A DNA stretch of 64,000 nt, taken from Allobosea sp. CRIB-10. Lineage in GTDB: Bacteria; Pseudomonadota; Alphaproteobacteria; Rhizobiales; Beijerinckiaceae. Shown here in pieces: positions 8,951 to 18,786 of the stretch (position 1 is the first letter of the stretch; each line of letters opens with the position of its first letter). Position numbers and translations under genes: made by a program. The notes under the pieces were generated by a model, which worked only from the letters and a program-made list of their open reading frames with translations, was not told the origin of the DNA and did no database searches. The stretch spans positions 219,295 to 283,294 of the forward strand of contig NZ_FOKP01000005.1 in NCBI RefSeq assembly GCF_900112185.1, in the 5' to 3' direction.

Positions 8951-10378
8951 TCAGTTCACCGGCCCGCGGCCTCCGATGTCCTCCATCGTCGGGTCGCTCG
9001 GCCGCACGCCGGCGGCGCGGTTGACCATCACGGTGACGAACCAGAGCACGACACCGATCCCGATCAGGATGCCGGCGATCTTGTATTGGACCGGGTCGCG
9101 CCCGGTCCAGGGACCGGCGAAGAAGGCGCAGAAGATCGCTCCGGCGATCGGCAGGATCGTCGGCGTGCGGAAATGCTCGTGCTCGACCGTATCCTTGCGC
9201 AGCATCAGCACCGCGATGTTGACGACGGTGAAGACGCAGAGCAGCAGCAGTGCGGTCGTCCCGCCCAGCGCCGGCACCTCGCCGACGAAGGTGATCAGCG
9301 CGAAGGCGAGCAGGGTGGTGAAGCCGATCGCGACGTAAGGGCTGCGACGCGTCGGATGGACCTTGCCGAGCACCGGCGGCAGCACATGCTCCCGGCTCAT
9401 GCCGTAGACCAGCCGGCTCGCCATCAGCATGTTGATCAGCGCGCTGTTGGCGACGGCGAACATGGTGATGAAGCCGAAGATCCAGATCGGAAAATTCGGC
9501 GCGCCGGCCGCGACCACCTTGAGCAGCGGCGTCTCGCCCTCGCCGAGCTGTTCGGGCGAGACCAACGTGATCGCCGAGACCGAGACCAGCACGTAGATCG
9601 TGCCGGTGATCACGAGGCCGGCGAGCAGGATCTTCGGGAAGGTCCGCGTCGGGTCCTTGGTTTCTTCGGCCATGTTGACCGAATCCTCGAAGCCGACCAT
9701 GGCGAAGAAGGCGAGGGTGGTCGCCGCGATCACCGGCCAGAACAGGCCGCCATCGCCGGCGGGCTTGAACTGGGTGATGCGCGAGACGTCGCCCTGGCCG
9801 GCGGCGATCGCCCACAGGCCGACGAAGATCACGATCAGCAGGCCGGTCAGCTCGACGCAGGTCAGCACGACATTGGCCTTCACGCTCTCGCCGACGCCGC
9901 GGAAGTTGATCGCCGCGACCAGCGCCATGAAGGCGAGACCGACGATGGTGATGCCGATGCCGCCGGCGAGGTTGAGCCCGAAGGCGTGTGACATGTTGGC
10001 GGCGAAGGCGCGCGAGGCGGTCGAAGCCGAGGTGATGCCCGAGCACATCACTGCGAAGGCGACGATGAAGGTGATGAAATGGATGCCGAAGGCCTTGTGC
10101 GCATAGAGCGCCGCGCCGGCGGCGCGTGGGTACTTGGTGACCAGCTCAAGATAGCTGAACGCCGTGATCATCGCGACGACGAAGGCAACCAGGAAGGGCA
10201 GCCAGACGACACCGCCGACCTGCTTCGCCACTTGCCCGGTGAGCGCGTAGATGCCGGTGCCGAGAATGTCGCCGACGATGAAGAGCAGCAGCAGCCAGGG
10301 ACCCATCACGCGATGGAGGCTTGGCTCGGCGGCTTCGGCTTGCGGTGCGGCGGAAGGGGGCAGCGTAGCGTCGCTCAT
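8951..10378 (-). CDS. APC family amino acid/polyamine permease
   Basis: A 475-residue inner-membrane transporter with about twelve hydrophobic segments. The N-terminal stretch FIVGDILGTGIYALTG carries the G-x-G-I-Y substrate-binding loop of the amino acid-polyamine-cation superfamily, and the conserved block FFAMVGFEDSVNMAEETKDPTRTFPKIL falls around residues 225-255. Substrate is not determinable; related proteins carry amino acids or amines. It is separated from the tct operon by a hairpin and appears to be its own unit. Confidence 0.82.
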   Translation of the reverse strand: MSDATLPPSAAPQAEAAEPSLHRVMGPWLLLLFIVGDILGTGIYALTGQVAKQVGGVVWLPFLVAFVVAMITAFSYLELVTKYPRAAGAALYAHKAFGIHFITFIVAFAVMCSGITSASTASRAFAANMSHAFGLNLAGGIGITIVGLAFMALVAAINFRGVGESVKANVVLTCVELTGLLIVIFVGLWAIAAGQGDVSRITQFKPAGDGGLFWPVIAATTLAFFAMVGFEDSVNMAEETKDPTRTFPKILLAGLVITGTIYVLVSVSAITLVSPEQLGEGETPLLKVVAAGAPNFPIWIFGFITMFAVANSALINMLMASRLVYGMSREHVLPPVLGKVHPTRRSPYVAIGFTTLLAFALITFVGEVPALGGTTALLLLCVFTVVNIAVLMLRKDTVEHEHFRTPTILPIAGAIFCAFFAGPWTGRDPVQYKIAGILIGIGVVLWFVTVMVNRAAGVRPSDPTMEDIGGRGPVN

Positions 10379-10450
10379 GGTTCATCCTCGCTCGACGGGC
10401 CGAAAGGCCGGTGAAGAGGAGAACACAGTCACGCCATATTTGTTCAAGCG

Positions 10451-10475
10451 CAACCGGGGCGTGCGGCCCCGGTTG
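10451..10475 (-). terminator. Hairpin downstream of tctA
   Basis: A perfect 10-bp stem, CAACCGGGGC/GCCCCGGTTG, with a 5-base loop. It lies just beyond the tctA stop and before the APC permease gene. There is no good T-tract, so factor-assisted termination or mRNA stabilisation is also possible. Confidence 0.5.
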
Positions 10476-10487
10476 TGCGTCGCGTGA

Positions 10488-11987
10488 TCAGTCCTCGGCC
10501 GCCTTGAACTTGTTCAGCCCGCTCATCACGAAGGGCGCGACCAGCGCGATGAAGGCGATGCCGAGCAGCGTCGCCGAGATCGGGTTCTCGAGCAGGATCA
10601 TCGGATCGCCCAGGCTGATCTGCAAAGCGCGCCGCAATTGCGCCTCTGCCATCGGCCCGAGGATCAGCCCGACCACCATCGGCGCGACCGGATAGTCGTA
10701 GCGCCGCATCAGATAGCCGAGATAGCCGAAGCCGAAGAGCATGCCGAGTTCGACCGGCGAGGGGTTGACCGCGAGCGTGCCCATGGTCGCGAAGACCAGG
10801 ATGCCGGCATAGAGCCAGGGCTGCGGGATCGCCAGCAGCCGCACCCAGAGCCCGATCAGCGGCAGGTTCAGGATCACCAGCATGACGTTGGCGATGAAGA
10901 GCGAGGCGATCAGGCCCCAGACCAGGTCCGGCTTCTCGGCGAAGAGCAGCGGGCCGGGATTGAGCCCGTATTGCTGGAAGCCGGCGAGCATGATCGCCGC
11001 GGTCGCCGAGGTCGGCAGGCCGAGCGTCAACAGCGGCACCAGAGTACCCGCGGCCGAGGCGTTGTTGGCGGCTTCCGGCCCGGCGACGCCCTCGATCGCG
11101 CCCTTGCCGAACTCCTCCGGATATTTGCAGAGCTTCTTCTCGGTCGAATAGCTCAGGAAAGTCGGCACCTCGGCGCCGCCGGCGGGCAGCGCGCCGATCG
11201 GGAAGCCGAAGGCGGTGCCGCGCAGCCAGGGCGCCCAGGAGCGCTTCCAGTCCTGCTTGTTCATCCAGAGCGAGCCCTTGATCGGGATGATCTCCTCCGG
11301 CTCGCGCCAGCGCTTGGAGGCGACGTAGAGCGCCTCGCCGACGGCGAAGAGGCCGACCGCCAGCGTCGTCACTTCGACGCCGTTGAGCAGTTCGGGCACG
11401 CCGAAGGTCAGGCGCGCCTGGCCGGTCAGCTTGTCGATGCCGACGAGGCCGAGCAGCATGCCGAGGAACAGGCTGGTCAGGCCGCGCAGGGGTGAATCGC
11501 CGAAGGTCGCCGACACCGTGACGAAGGCGACGATCATCAGCGCGAAATAGTCCCAGGGGCCGAACTTGACCGCGAGCTCGACCAACCAGGGCGCCAGGAA
11601 GGCGAGGCCGATCGTGGCGATCAGGCCGGCGACGAAGGAGCCGATCGCCGCCGTCGCCAGCGCCGGGCCGCCGCGGCCGGCCTTCGCCATCTTCGAGCCT
11701 TCGAGCGCGGTCGCTAGCGAGGCGCTCTCGCCCGGCGCGTTGAGCAGGATGGCCGTGGTCGAGCCGCCATACATGCCGCCATAATAGATGCCGGCGAACA
11801 TGATCAGTGAGCCGGCCGGATCGAGCTTGAAGGTCACCGGCAGCAGCAGCGCGACCGTCAGCGCCGGGCCGATGCCGGGCAGCACGCCGACGGCGGTGCC
11901 GAGGAAGACGCCGATCAGGCAGAACAGCAGTTTCGACGGCTCGAGAGCGACGGAGAAGCCGTTGGCGAGCGAGAGCAGGGTGTCCAT
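10488..11987 (-). CDS. tctA: Tripartite tricarboxylate transporter, large permease TctA
   Basis: A 499-residue membrane protein that forms the main channel of the TTT-family secondary transporter for citrate-like tri- or dicarboxylates. Family marks are [20 protein letters not shown] near the N-terminus, [22 protein letters not shown], and the long series of about twelve membrane segments. Length fits TctA. AAGGAG precedes the start. It is the last gene of tctC-tctB-tctA; spacing to tctB is 13 bases. Confidence 0.92.
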   Translation of the reverse strand: MDTLLSLANGFSVALEPSKLLFCLIGVFLGTAVGVLPGIGPALTVALLLPVTFKLDPAGSLIMFAGIYYGGMYGGSTTAILLNAPGESASLATALEGSKMAKAGRGGPALATAAIGSFVAGLIATIGLAFLAPWLVELAVKFGPWDYFALMIVAFVTVSATFGDSPLRGLTSLFLGMLLGLVGIDKLTGQARLTFGVPELLNGVEVTTLAVGLFAVGEALYVASKRWREPEEIIPIKGSLWMNKQDWKRSWAPWLRGTAFGFPIGALPAGGAEVPTFLSYSTEKKLCKYPEEFGKGAIEGVAGPEAANNASAAGTLVPLLTLGLPTSATAAIMLAGFQQYGLNPGPLLFAEKPDLVWGLIASLFIANVMLVILNLPLIGLWVRLLAIPQPWLYAGILVFATMGTLAVNPSPVELGMLFGFGYLGYLMRRYDYPVAPMVVGLILGPMAEAQLRRALQISLGDPMILLENPISATLLGIAFIALVAPFVMSGLNKFKAAED

Positions 11988-12000
11988 GTGCTTAGCTCCT

Positions 12001-12465
12001 TCAGCTCAGCAGCGCTTCGAGCGGCCCGGTCGGTAGCGAAAGGGTCAGGAGCTTGAGGAAGACGATGTAGATTGCGGTGCCGAGCACGGCGCCGATGACG
12101 ATGTCGATGACCAGCGCATCCCGCCCGAAACCGCGCGCCGTGCAGGCGAAGATGATCGCCGTGGCGATGATGAAGCCACCGCCGAGCGCAATGCAGGCGA
12201 CGAGACCTACCAATCCGCCGATGATCCAGAGCAGCGCCTTGCCGTCGGCCTCTTCCGGCTTCGGCAGGCCGTCCTTGAGCGCGACGATGAAATGCGCGAG
12301 CCCGAGCACGGCGAGACCGGCGCAGACCACATAGGGCATCGCGGTCGGTCCGACGCCGTAATTCGAGGTGATCGTCTGGCGCGAGGCGTCGAAGGCGACG
12401 ATCGCCGCCGCAGCGAGCAGCAGGAGCCCGACGATGAGGGCCGGGCGGTCGATGGAGCGGGACAT
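12001..12465 (-). CDS. tctB: Tripartite tricarboxylate transporter, small permease TctB
   Basis: A 154-residue protein with four hydrophobic segments, matching TctB in size and position between tctC and tctA. The signature is loose, with a conserved N-terminal helix and a C-terminal ending in [15 protein letters not shown], the typical TctB close. It partners TctA in the membrane and has no transport function alone. Confidence 0.88.
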   Translation of the reverse strand: MSRSIDRPALIVGLLLLAAAAIVAFDASRQTITSNYGVGPTAMPYVVCAGLAVLGLAHFIVALKDGLPKPEEADGKALLWIIGGLVGLVACIALGGGFIIATAIIFACTARGFGRDALVIDIVIGAVLGTAIYIVFLKLLTLSLPTGPLEALLS

Positions 12466-12552
12466 GGGCGCGACCGTCTTCTCTGGAGCGAAGGTGACGA
12501 AGGGCGGGCGGCCTCGCGGCTGCCCGCCCTTGATTGACGTCTCAGGAGGGCC

Positions 12553-13515
12553 TTACTTCACCAGGCCGACATCCTTCATGACCTTTTCGACGCGGACCGT
12601 CTCGTTCTTCAGGAAGCTGTCGAACTGGGCGCTGGCGAGATAGGCGTCATCCCAGCCCCGCGCCTTGAGGATCTCGGTCCATTCCTTCGACTTGACCATC
12701 TTGTCGACGGCGCCGGAGAGCTCGGTCTTCTGCGCGTCGCTGAGCCCCGGAGGCGCCACGACCGAGCGCCAGTTCAGCAACTCGACATTGACGCCGCCTT
12801 CCTTGAGCGTCGGGGCGTCGGGAGCGTTCGCCAGGCGCTTGCTGGCGCTGACGCCGACGACACGCAGCTTGCCGGCCTTGATTTGGCCTTCGAACTCGCC
12901 ATAGCCGGAGATGCCGGCGGTGACACGCCCGCCGAGCATGGCCGCGAGCGCCTCGCCGCCACCGGAGAACGGGATGTAGTTGATCTTCTTCGCGTCGCCG
13001 CCGGCGGCATCGGTGAACAACGCGGCGAGGATGTGGTCGGCGCCGCCGGCCGAGCCGCCGGCCCAGGTCACCTTGGCCGGGTCGGCCTTGACGCGGTCGG
13101 CGAGATCCTTGGCGTTCTTGATCGGCGAATCCGTGGGCACGACGATGACCAGCGCCTCGGCGGTCAGCCGGGCGATCGGCGTGGCCTGGGTCAGGTTCAC
13201 CGGCGACTTGTTCAGCAGGATGGCGCCGACCATGACGAAGCCGTTGACCATCAGCTGGTGGCCGTCGCCCTTGGCGCCGATCAACTGGGCGAGGCCGATC
13301 GTGCCGCCGGCGCCGGTGACGTTGGTCACCTGGACGCTCTTGGCGATGCCGGCAGCGGTCAGCGCCTGCTGCATCGAGCGGGCCGTGCCGTCCCAGCCGC
13401 CGCCGGGCGCGGCCGGAGCCATGATCTTCAATTCCATTTGGGCGAAGGCGGCCGTTGTGAGGCCCGCGAGAGCGACGGCGGCCACGGCCCCGCGCTTGAA
13501 GAAGGACGTGAGCAT
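12553..13515 (-). CDS. tctC: Tripartite tricarboxylate transporter substrate-binding protein TctC
   Basis: A 320-residue periplasmic binding protein of the Bug family that captures the carboxylate and delivers it to TctAB. Residues 1-25 form a signal peptide ending at AFAQ. Next comes [21 protein letters not shown], which is the Bug ligand-loop region, and [28 protein letters not shown]. The start at 13515 has an excellent GGGAGG site 5 bases ahead. It is first in the operon, as usual. Ligand identity is unknown. Confidence 0.9.
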   Translation of the reverse strand: MLTSFFKRGAVAAVALAGLTTAAFAQMELKIMAPAAPGGGWDGTARSMQQALTAAGIAKSVQVTNVTGAGGTIGLAQLIGAKGDGHQLMVNGFVMVGAILLNKSPVNLTQATPIARLTAEALVIVVPTDSPIKNAKDLADRVKADPAKVTWAGGSAGGADHILAALFTDAAGGDAKKINYIPFSGGGEALAAMLGGRVTAGISGYGEFEGQIKAGKLRVVGVSASKRLANAPDAPTLKEGGVNVELLNWRSVVAPPGLSDAQKTELSGAVDKMVKSKEWTEILKARGWDDAYLASAQFDSFLKNETVRVEKVMKDVGLVK

Positions 13516-13530
13516 AGTTACCTCCCAGAT

Positions 13531-13547
13531 GGCGCGTTTGACGCGCC
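13531..13547. promoter_or_regulatory. Inverted repeat in the tctC leader
   Basis: GGCGCG-TTTGA-CGCGCC, a perfect 6-bp palindrome with 5-base spacer. It lies about 16 bases upstream of the tctC start codon and adjacent to its ribosome-binding site. It could be an operator or an mRNA hairpin that controls translation; no regulator gene is adjacent. Confidence 0.45.
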
Positions 13548-13787
13548 GATTGTCGACGCCCGCCTGTGGCACCGCATCGGACCGCGGATCAATTGCGCCT
13601 GATTGCATAATCACAAGTCAAGATGTTTCGCTTGAGCCGCCTGCCTACGCAGGAAAATTCGACCAAGGCAGCGGCGATACCGTCGAAGGTCGTGGGTCTT
13701 CCCAGCAACGCGGCGATCTTTGGAAGGGGCTGGTGAGCGTGCCGCTCCCCCTAGGCGCGGCATCTCCCATCGCGTAAGCCCCGACGC

Positions 13788-14027
13788 ATGAGTCAGATTG
13801 CTCTCTCGATCGGTTCGGTCTCCTCGCTCGCGAGCGAGTCCGCAGCAGTGCGGGCCCTTCGCATCGCGGGCGTGATCGATCTGGCGGCGATGCTTCTCGC
13901 GGCGCTGTTGGCGAATCACTCTGTGCTGCTGACGCTCGCCTTCTCGATCGCCTGCGTCGGGCAGGGCGCTACCATTCTCAGGTTTGGGACAGACGCCGCC
14001 TCGCGGCAGGGAGACAGCAATGGCTGA
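13788..14027 (+). CDS. Small putative membrane protein upstream of gor
   Basis: A 79-residue frame with one long hydrophobic stretch (about residues 27-62) that could form two short membrane helices. Its stop overlaps the start of gor by 8 bases, which would couple translation. Third-position GC is high as in real genes here, but no ribosome-binding site is visible and no family is recognised. Confidence 0.4.
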   Translation: MSQIALSIGSVSSLASESAAVRALRIAGVIDLAAMLLAALLANHSVLLTLAFSIACVGQGATILRFGTDAASRQGDSNG

Positions 14028-15393
14028 GTTCGACGTCGACCTCTTCGTCATCGGCGCCGGGTCGGGTGGCACGCGCGCCGCCCGCATCGCCGCAGGCCAT
14101 GGCGCCCGCGTGATGATCGCCGAGGAGGATCGCATCGGCGGCACCTGCGTCATCCGCGGCTGCGTGCCCAAGAAGCTCTTCGTCTATGCCAGCCGCTTCG
14201 CCGACGAGTTTGAGGACGCGGCCGGTTTCGGCTGGAGCGTCGGCAAGCCGGAATTCGACTGGCCGAAACTGCGCGATGCAGTCGCCAAGGAAGTGACGCG
14301 GCTCTCCGGCCTCTACCGCAAGGGCCTCGACGGCGCCGGCGTCACGATCCGCGAGGAACGGGCGGTGGTCGCGGGGCCGCACGAGGCCAGGTTGCAGAAG
14401 AGCGGCGAGACGATCCGCGCCCGTCATATCCTGGTCGCGACCGGCGGCTATCCGGCTTTCGAGCCGCCGATTCCGGGCGGCGAGCTCGGCATCTCCTCGA
14501 ACGAGGTCTTCCATCTGCCGAGCCTGCCGCAGCGCATGCTCGTCGTCGGCGGCGGCTATATCGCGCTCGAATTCGCCAGTGTCTTCGCCCGCCTCGGCGT
14601 CGCCGTCACGCTGCTGCACCGCGGCGACAACGTGCTGCGCGGCTTCGACGAGGATCTGCGTACCCGTCTGCGCGACGCGCTCGGTCATGCCGGCATCACG
14701 CTGCGCCTCGGCTGCACGGTGAACCGCATCGAATTGCTGCCGGATGGCAGCCGCCGCGCTCATTGCGCCCATGGCGCGCCGATCGACGCCGACGTCGTCC
14801 TCGTCGCCACCGGCCGCCGCCCGAACACGGCGGGGCTCGGCCTCGAGGCCGCTGGCGTCAAGCTCGGCCCGGCCGGCCAGGTCCTGGTCGACGCCGCCTC
14901 GCTCTCCAGCGTTCCGTCGATCGCCGCCGTCGGCGACGTCACCGATCGCGTCAACCTGACCCCGGTCGCGATCCGCGAGGGCCACGCCTTCGCCGATACG
15001 ACCTTCGGCGGCAAGCCTTGGACGGTCGACCATGCGCTCGTCGCCTCTGCCGTGTTCACCACACCGGAACTGGGCACTGTCGGTCTCACGGAGCAGCAGG
15101 CGCTTGCGACGGGCCGCCCGCTGCGCATCTTCGAGACCGGCTTCCGGCCGATGAAGGCGACGATCTCGGGCCGCGACGAACGCATCTATATGAAACTGGT
15201 CGTGGATGCGCAGACCGATCGGGTGATCGGCGTCCACATCCTCGGCCATGACGCCGGCGAGATCGTCCAGTCGGTCGCCATCGCCGTCACCATGGGCGCG
15301 ACCAAGGCCGATTTCGACCGCACCGTCGCACTGCACCCGAGCGCGGCCGAGGAACTCGTCACCATGCGCACGCCACGCAAGAGCGCGCTCTGA
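14020..15393 (+). CDS. gor: Glutathione-disulfide reductase
   Basis: A 457-residue flavoprotein that reduces oxidised glutathione with NADPH. The FAD-binding motif GAGSGGTRAARIAA is at residues 12-25. The redox disulfide is Cys43/Cys48 in GGTCVIRGCVPKK, as in glutathione reductase rather than lipoamide dehydrogenase. The NADPH-binding motif is VVGGGYIALEFA, and the dimer-interface end is HPSAAEELVTMR with the proton-relay His. The ATG at 14020 has GCAGGGAGA ahead and is preferred over an upstream in-frame start that lacks the FAD-domain fit. Confidence 0.92.
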   Translation: MAEFDVDLFVIGAGSGGTRAARIAAGHGARVMIAEEDRIGGTCVIRGCVPKKLFVYASRFADEFEDAAGFGWSVGKPEFDWPKLRDAVAKEVTRLSGLYRKGLDGAGVTIREERAVVAGPHEARLQKSGETIRARHILVATGGYPAFEPPIPGGELGISSNEVFHLPSLPQRMLVVGGGYIALEFASVFARLGVAVTLLHRGDNVLRGFDEDLRTRLRDALGHAGITLRLGCTVNRIELLPDGSRRAHCAHGAPIDADVVLVATGRRPNTAGLGLEAAGVKLGPAGQVLVDAASLSSVPSIAAVGDVTDRVNLTPVAIREGHAFADTTFGGKPWTVDHALVASAVFTTPELGTVGLTEQQALATGRPLRIFETGFRPMKATISGRDERIYMKLVVDAQTDRVIGVHILGHDAGEIVQSVAIAVTMGATKADFDRTVALHPSAAEELVTMRTPRKSAL

Positions 15394-15399
15394 CCGGCA

Positions 15400-15615
15400 T
15401 CAGAGCCCGCGATCCGCGCGACGGCTGTCGTGAATCAGGCTCGCATCGTTGAGCCCGACATCGCGCGCCATGTGAGCGCTCAACCCTTCCTGGTCGAGCC
15501 GGTCGTCGAGCGCGACCAGGCGATTGCGCTGGAACTGGCGAATGCGAGCCAGTGCTGCTCCAAGCATTGGCATAAGGCTGACATATCTATTGCTTCTGCA
15601 GATTTCGGCCGACAT
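15400..15615 (-). CDS. DUF1127 domain small protein
   Basis: A 71-residue protein whose middle (LARIRQFQRNRLVALDDRLDQEGLSAHMARDVGLND) fits the DUF1127/YjiS pattern of a basic helix, a short turn, and a closing D-I/V-G-L. A GGGAG site precedes the ATG at 15615. It diverges from a GcvA-type LysR gene, an arrangement often seen for DUF1127 genes in Hyphomicrobiales. Members of the family have been linked to RNA and to phosphate or carbon metabolism; here the role is unknown. Confidence 0.65.
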   Translation of the reverse strand: MSAEICRSNRYVSLMPMLGAALARIRQFQRNRLVALDDRLDQEGLSAHMARDVGLNDASLIHDSRRADRGL

Positions 15616-15711
15616 GATGCGGCTCCCGAGTAGGTTGTGTCCTGCTCAGGGATGCTGCTGAACCGAGACGCAGACAAACTGGATTTCACGCCTCTCACAT
15701 AAGGCCTGCTG

Positions 15712-16683
15712 ATGGATGACCTCGCGACGGGCCTACCGCCGCTCAGCGCGGTGCGCGCCTTCGAGGCAGCGGCCCGCCATGGCAGCTTCACCCGCGCCGC
15801 GGTCGAGCTCGGCATGACGCAGGCGGCGGTGAGCTATCAGATCAAACTGCTGGAGGAGCGGCTCGGTCTGCCATTGTTCCAGCGTCAGGCCCGCCGCGTC
15901 GTCCTGACCGAAGCCGGGGAGCGCCTGGCGTCGTCGGTGATGGAGTCCTTCGATGGCTTGCGCGCGGCCTTCGCCGCGGTTGCCGAGACGGCCGAGGGCG
16001 TCCTCTCGATCCAGGCGCTGCCGACCATCGCCTCGAACTGGCTGGTGCCACGCCTCGGCCTGTTCCAGTGTGAGAATCCGGGCTTGGCGGTGCGGATGGT
16101 CACGCAGGTCGGCCCGCATGATCCGCAGCGCGACGATTGCGATGTCGCTATCCATCGCGGCAACGGGCAATGGTCCGGGCTGGAGGCGCACTGGCTGATG
16201 ACGAGCGAGTTCACCCCGCTCTGCGGGCCGAACCTCTTCCGCGATCTCGGCCGTCCGCCTCAGCCTTCCGACCTGCTGCATGTCAACCGCATCGGCAAGA
16301 TCGAAGCCTGGGATCGCTGGTTTGCCGCCGCCGGGGTCAACTCCGAAGCCACTCCGTTGGAGCCACGCTTCGACCTCGCAGTGCAGCAGCTCGAAGTCAC
16401 GGCCGCGCTCGCCAGCAATGGCGCGGCCATGTGTTCGCCGATCTTCTTTCGGCGCGAGCTGAGCGAAGGGCTGCTGGTCCAGCCCTTCGATTTGATGCTC
16501 CCCGGCGGCAACGACTATTGGCTGACCTATCCGAAGCGGCGCCGGATCGCGCGCAAGATCAGCCTGTTCCGCGACTGGCTGCTGGACCAGGCGCGCGAGC
16601 CGGCGCCTATTTCGTCAGGCCCTTCTTCGCCAGCCAGTCCTGAATCAGCTGCGCCACAGCCAGATTATTCTTGTCCATCATGA
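15712..16683 (+). CDS. LysR family regulator, GcvA-like
   Basis: A 323-residue transcription factor. The N-terminal helix-turn-helix is PPLSAVRAFEAAARHGSFTRAAVELGMTQAAVSYQIKLLEERLG (residues 9-52), and its wording is typical of the GcvA/AmpR branch. The effector domain follows from about residue 95. It diverges from the DUF1127 gene, its likely target. The 3' end overlaps the convergent hydrolase gene by 77 bases, and the C-terminal 20 residues look unconserved, as expected for an extended tail. Confidence 0.88.
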   Translation: MDDLATGLPPLSAVRAFEAAARHGSFTRAAVELGMTQAAVSYQIKLLEERLGLPLFQRQARRVVLTEAGERLASSVMESFDGLRAAFAAVAETAEGVLSIQALPTIASNWLVPRLGLFQCENPGLAVRMVTQVGPHDPQRDDCDVAIHRGNGQWSGLEAHWLMTSEFTPLCGPNLFRDLGRPPQPSDLLHVNRIGKIEAWDRWFAAAGVNSEATPLEPRFDLAVQQLEVTAALASNGAAMCSPIFFRRELSEGLLVQPFDLMLPGGNDYWLTYPKRRRIARKISLFRDWLLDQAREPAPISSGPSSPASPESAAPQPDYSCPS

Positions 16684-17644
16684 GCATGTGCGAGTTGCCC
16701 TTGATGCCGATGGCTGGCAGGTTGACGACATCGACCGAGCCGCCGGCCGCGGTGATCTTGTCGCCGAAATCGGTCGCGGTCTTGCGGATCGTCGGCCAGC
16801 GCGCGTCCTGCTCGATGTAATCGCCGAACATCATCAGCACCGGGATGTCCTTCAGCGCTGCCGCCTTGGCCGGGTCGCCGATGCCCGCCGGCTCGACCGC
16901 GATCAGCGCCTTGACCTTGTCGGGCCGCGCCTGCGCCACCTTGAAGCCGAACTGGCCGGACTGGCTGTGGAACGAGATCACGCAGGGGCAGACCTTGTCG
17001 ACCTCGGCGATATAGGCGTCGATGATCATCTGGTCGGTGGAGGTCCAGCGCGGCACGATCTGCTTGACGAAGTTGTCGTAGCCCTCGGCCGGGAACTGGC
17101 TGCCCGGCAGATATTTGCGCTTGGCCGGATCGCCGTCATAGCCGCCGCTCGCGCCGATCCGGAAGCGCTCAAACGGGTTCGCCGTGGTCAGGAACAGCGG
17201 CTCGCCGGGGATGACGTCGGGATACATCGCCCAGCTCGAGCGCCCGCGCTCGACAGCGTCGGAATTGTAGACCGACCAGCCCTTGCGCAGGAAGAATTCG
17301 AGCCAGCCCTGGCGGCCGTCCGGTGTCGATTCGTAATTGACGCCGGTCATGCCGCCGCCATGCCAGAGCAGCAGCGGAACGGCGCCTTTCTCGTTCTGCG
17401 GCAGGAAGTACTGCACATACATCTGGCCGGTCTGGTAGGTGCCGTTGGGGTCGACGCGGGCCGGCGTGCCGCCAGGGGTGAACACCACGTCCTTCACCGG
17501 CCGGCCGGATATCTCGACCAGCTTGCCGCCGACATGGAAGGAGCCCATGCCGCGCAGCGTGATCGGCTCCTGCGCCTGCTGGGCCTGCGCCATACCGAAG
17601 CTGCAGGCCAGGCCGATAGCGGCCGCCAGAACGTGACGTCTCAT
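16607..17644 (-). CDS. Secreted alpha/beta hydrolase
   Basis: A 345-residue exported enzyme with a signal peptide of about 22 residues ending in AQA. The strand and turn VPLLLWHGGGMTG holds the oxyanion-type HGGG motif. The nucleophile elbow is FHSQSGQFG (S-x-S-G form), an acid is likely in MMFGDYIEQD, and the base is the His in GNSHMLMM. The ribosome-binding site GGGAGG is 7 bases upstream. Probably an esterase; natural substrate unknown. It overlaps the end of the LysR gene tail to tail. Confidence 0.78.
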   Translation of the reverse strand: MRRHVLAAAIGLACSFGMAQAQQAQEPITLRGMGSFHVGGKLVEISGRPVKDVVFTPGGTPARVDPNGTYQTGQMYVQYFLPQNEKGAVPLLLWHGGGMTGVNYESTPDGRQGWLEFFLRKGWSVYNSDAVERGRSSWAMYPDVIPGEPLFLTTANPFERFRIGASGGYDGDPAKRKYLPGSQFPAEGYDNFVKQIVPRWTSTDQMIIDAYIAEVDKVCPCVISFHSQSGQFGFKVAQARPDKVKALIAVEPAGIGDPAKAAALKDIPVLMMFGDYIEQDARWPTIRKTATDFGDKITAAGGSVDVVNLPAIGIKGNSHMLMMDKNNLAVAQLIQDWLAKKGLTK

Positions 17645-17823
17645 GGTTCCTCCCGTCGCCGCGACCGGCGTTGTTGGTTGCGCGGCCATCTTCGGCCGCG
17701 CCGCCCGAGGGAGACAATGGTCTTTGCGGGCAGGAGTGAAATGCAAATGCCGGAGCGATTGATGCAGGCCGCGCATCAAATAGAGCGTGATTGCGACTTG
17801 CAGGCAGAGAGGTGAAGTCTAGT

Positions 17824-17852
17824 TTCTAGAAAACTTGGCTATGGTTCTAGAA
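17824..17852. promoter_or_regulatory. Twin palindromic operator of vapBC
   Basis: The palindrome TTCTAGAA occurs twice, at 17824-17831 and 17845-17852, 21 bases apart centre to centre, so both copies face the same side of the helix. They lie 28-56 bases before the vapB start codon. This is the layout expected for autoregulation by a VapBC complex. It also argues for the downstream vapB start, since an earlier in-frame start at 17835 would lie between the two sites. Confidence 0.7.
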
Positions 17853-17879
17853 TGGGACGGGCTGTTAGCCCGGATAGGA

Positions 17880-18122
17880 ATGGGCTTGAGCATCAAGAAT
17901 GACGCCGTCGAGATCTTGGCGCGTGATCTCGCTCGGCGCCACGGCACGGGGGTGACCGAGATCATCCACCGGGCGCTCAAGGAGAAGGCCGAGCGGGACG
18001 CGGCGGGGCCGACGCTGTGGGAAAAGCTTCGGCCGCTCCACGAGAGGCTGCGAGCCTTGCCGGACAGTGGGCCGGAGCCCGACAGGGATTTCTACGACGA
18101 GCTGAGCGGCGAACGGCGGTGA
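17880..18122 (+). CDS. vapB: VapB-type antitoxin
   Basis: An 80-residue protein with the N-terminal sequence MGLSIKNDAVEILARDLARRHGTGVTEIIHRAL, the short DNA-binding domain of the Rv0623/PSK-type VapB antitoxins. The C-terminal half is acidic and proline-containing, as expected for the toxin-wrapping tail. Its stop overlaps the GTG of the toxin gene by four bases. Two palindromes lie directly upstream. Confidence 0.85.
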   Translation: MGLSIKNDAVEILARDLARRHGTGVTEIIHRALKEKAERDAAGPTLWEKLRPLHERLRALPDSGPEPDRDFYDELSGERR

Positions 18123-18523
18123 TCGTCCTCGATGCGTCCGCGATCATCTCCATCATGCTGGAGGAGGCCGACGCTTCGATGCTGTCGGAGCGGCTCGACA
18201 CGTACGAGACGATGCGTTTCGCCTCGAGCGTGACGATCTGGGAAGCTGGTTTCGCGGTCGCACGGAGAAAGGCGGTGGCGAGAACGAGAGGCCTGGCTCT
18301 CGTTCAGGAGTTTGTGCAGACGGCTGGCATCGAGCCAGTCGCGCCCGATATGGGGATCACCGCTCTCGCCATCGAGGCCGCCGACCGCTACGGTATCGGT
18401 CCGAGCTACCCTGGCATCCTCAATCTCGGCGACTGCTTCTCCTATGCGACGGCGAAGCATCTTCGTGCTGCCCTGCTGTTCAAGGGCGACGATTTCGGCC
18501 GGACCGACGTCACGCCGGCCTGA
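18119..18523 (+). CDS. vapC: VapC toxin, PIN-domain ribonuclease
   Basis: A 134-residue PIN-domain endoribonuclease. The acidic site is intact: Asp5 in VLDASAI, Glu42 in SVTIWEAGFA, Asp105 in NLGDCFSYATAK, and Asp124 in LLFKGDDF. Proteins of this type cleave tRNA or rRNA when the antitoxin is lost. The GTG start overlaps vapB (GTGA), so the toxin depends on antitoxin translation. It is followed by about 260 bases of spacer before the DAHP synthase gene. Confidence 0.88.
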   Translation: MIVLDASAIISIMLEEADASMLSERLDTYETMRFASSVTIWEAGFAVARRKAVARTRGLALVQEFVQTAGIEPVAPDMGITALAIEAADRYGIGPSYPGILNLGDCFSYATAKHLRAALLFKGDDFGRTDVTPA

Positions 18524-18786
18524 GCGTAGGGCGTGGCCGCTGCTTCGCATGATTCAAAATCGAGCCGGCTCAATCGCTGGTGCAGGGCCTTGAATCGGCG
18601 TGTTAACGGCTGGAATCCGTTTGGCAGCCGACTACGCCAAGCGCCTGACGGGATTCATGCTTTCGCCTTGCGGCACGCCGTCCTTGCCGTAACGGTGGCC
18701 AGCAGCCATCTGCGGGTGTATAGGCCCCCCTTCGCGCCAAGATGAGGTTAACGCAGGCGCGATGCGTGAAATCAGGAGCAAGACCC

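Noticed and set aside
18524..18786. Possible aromatic-amino-acid attenuator before DAHP synthase
   Set aside because: No short frame rich in Phe, Tyr or Trp codons and no terminator-antiterminator pair could be found.
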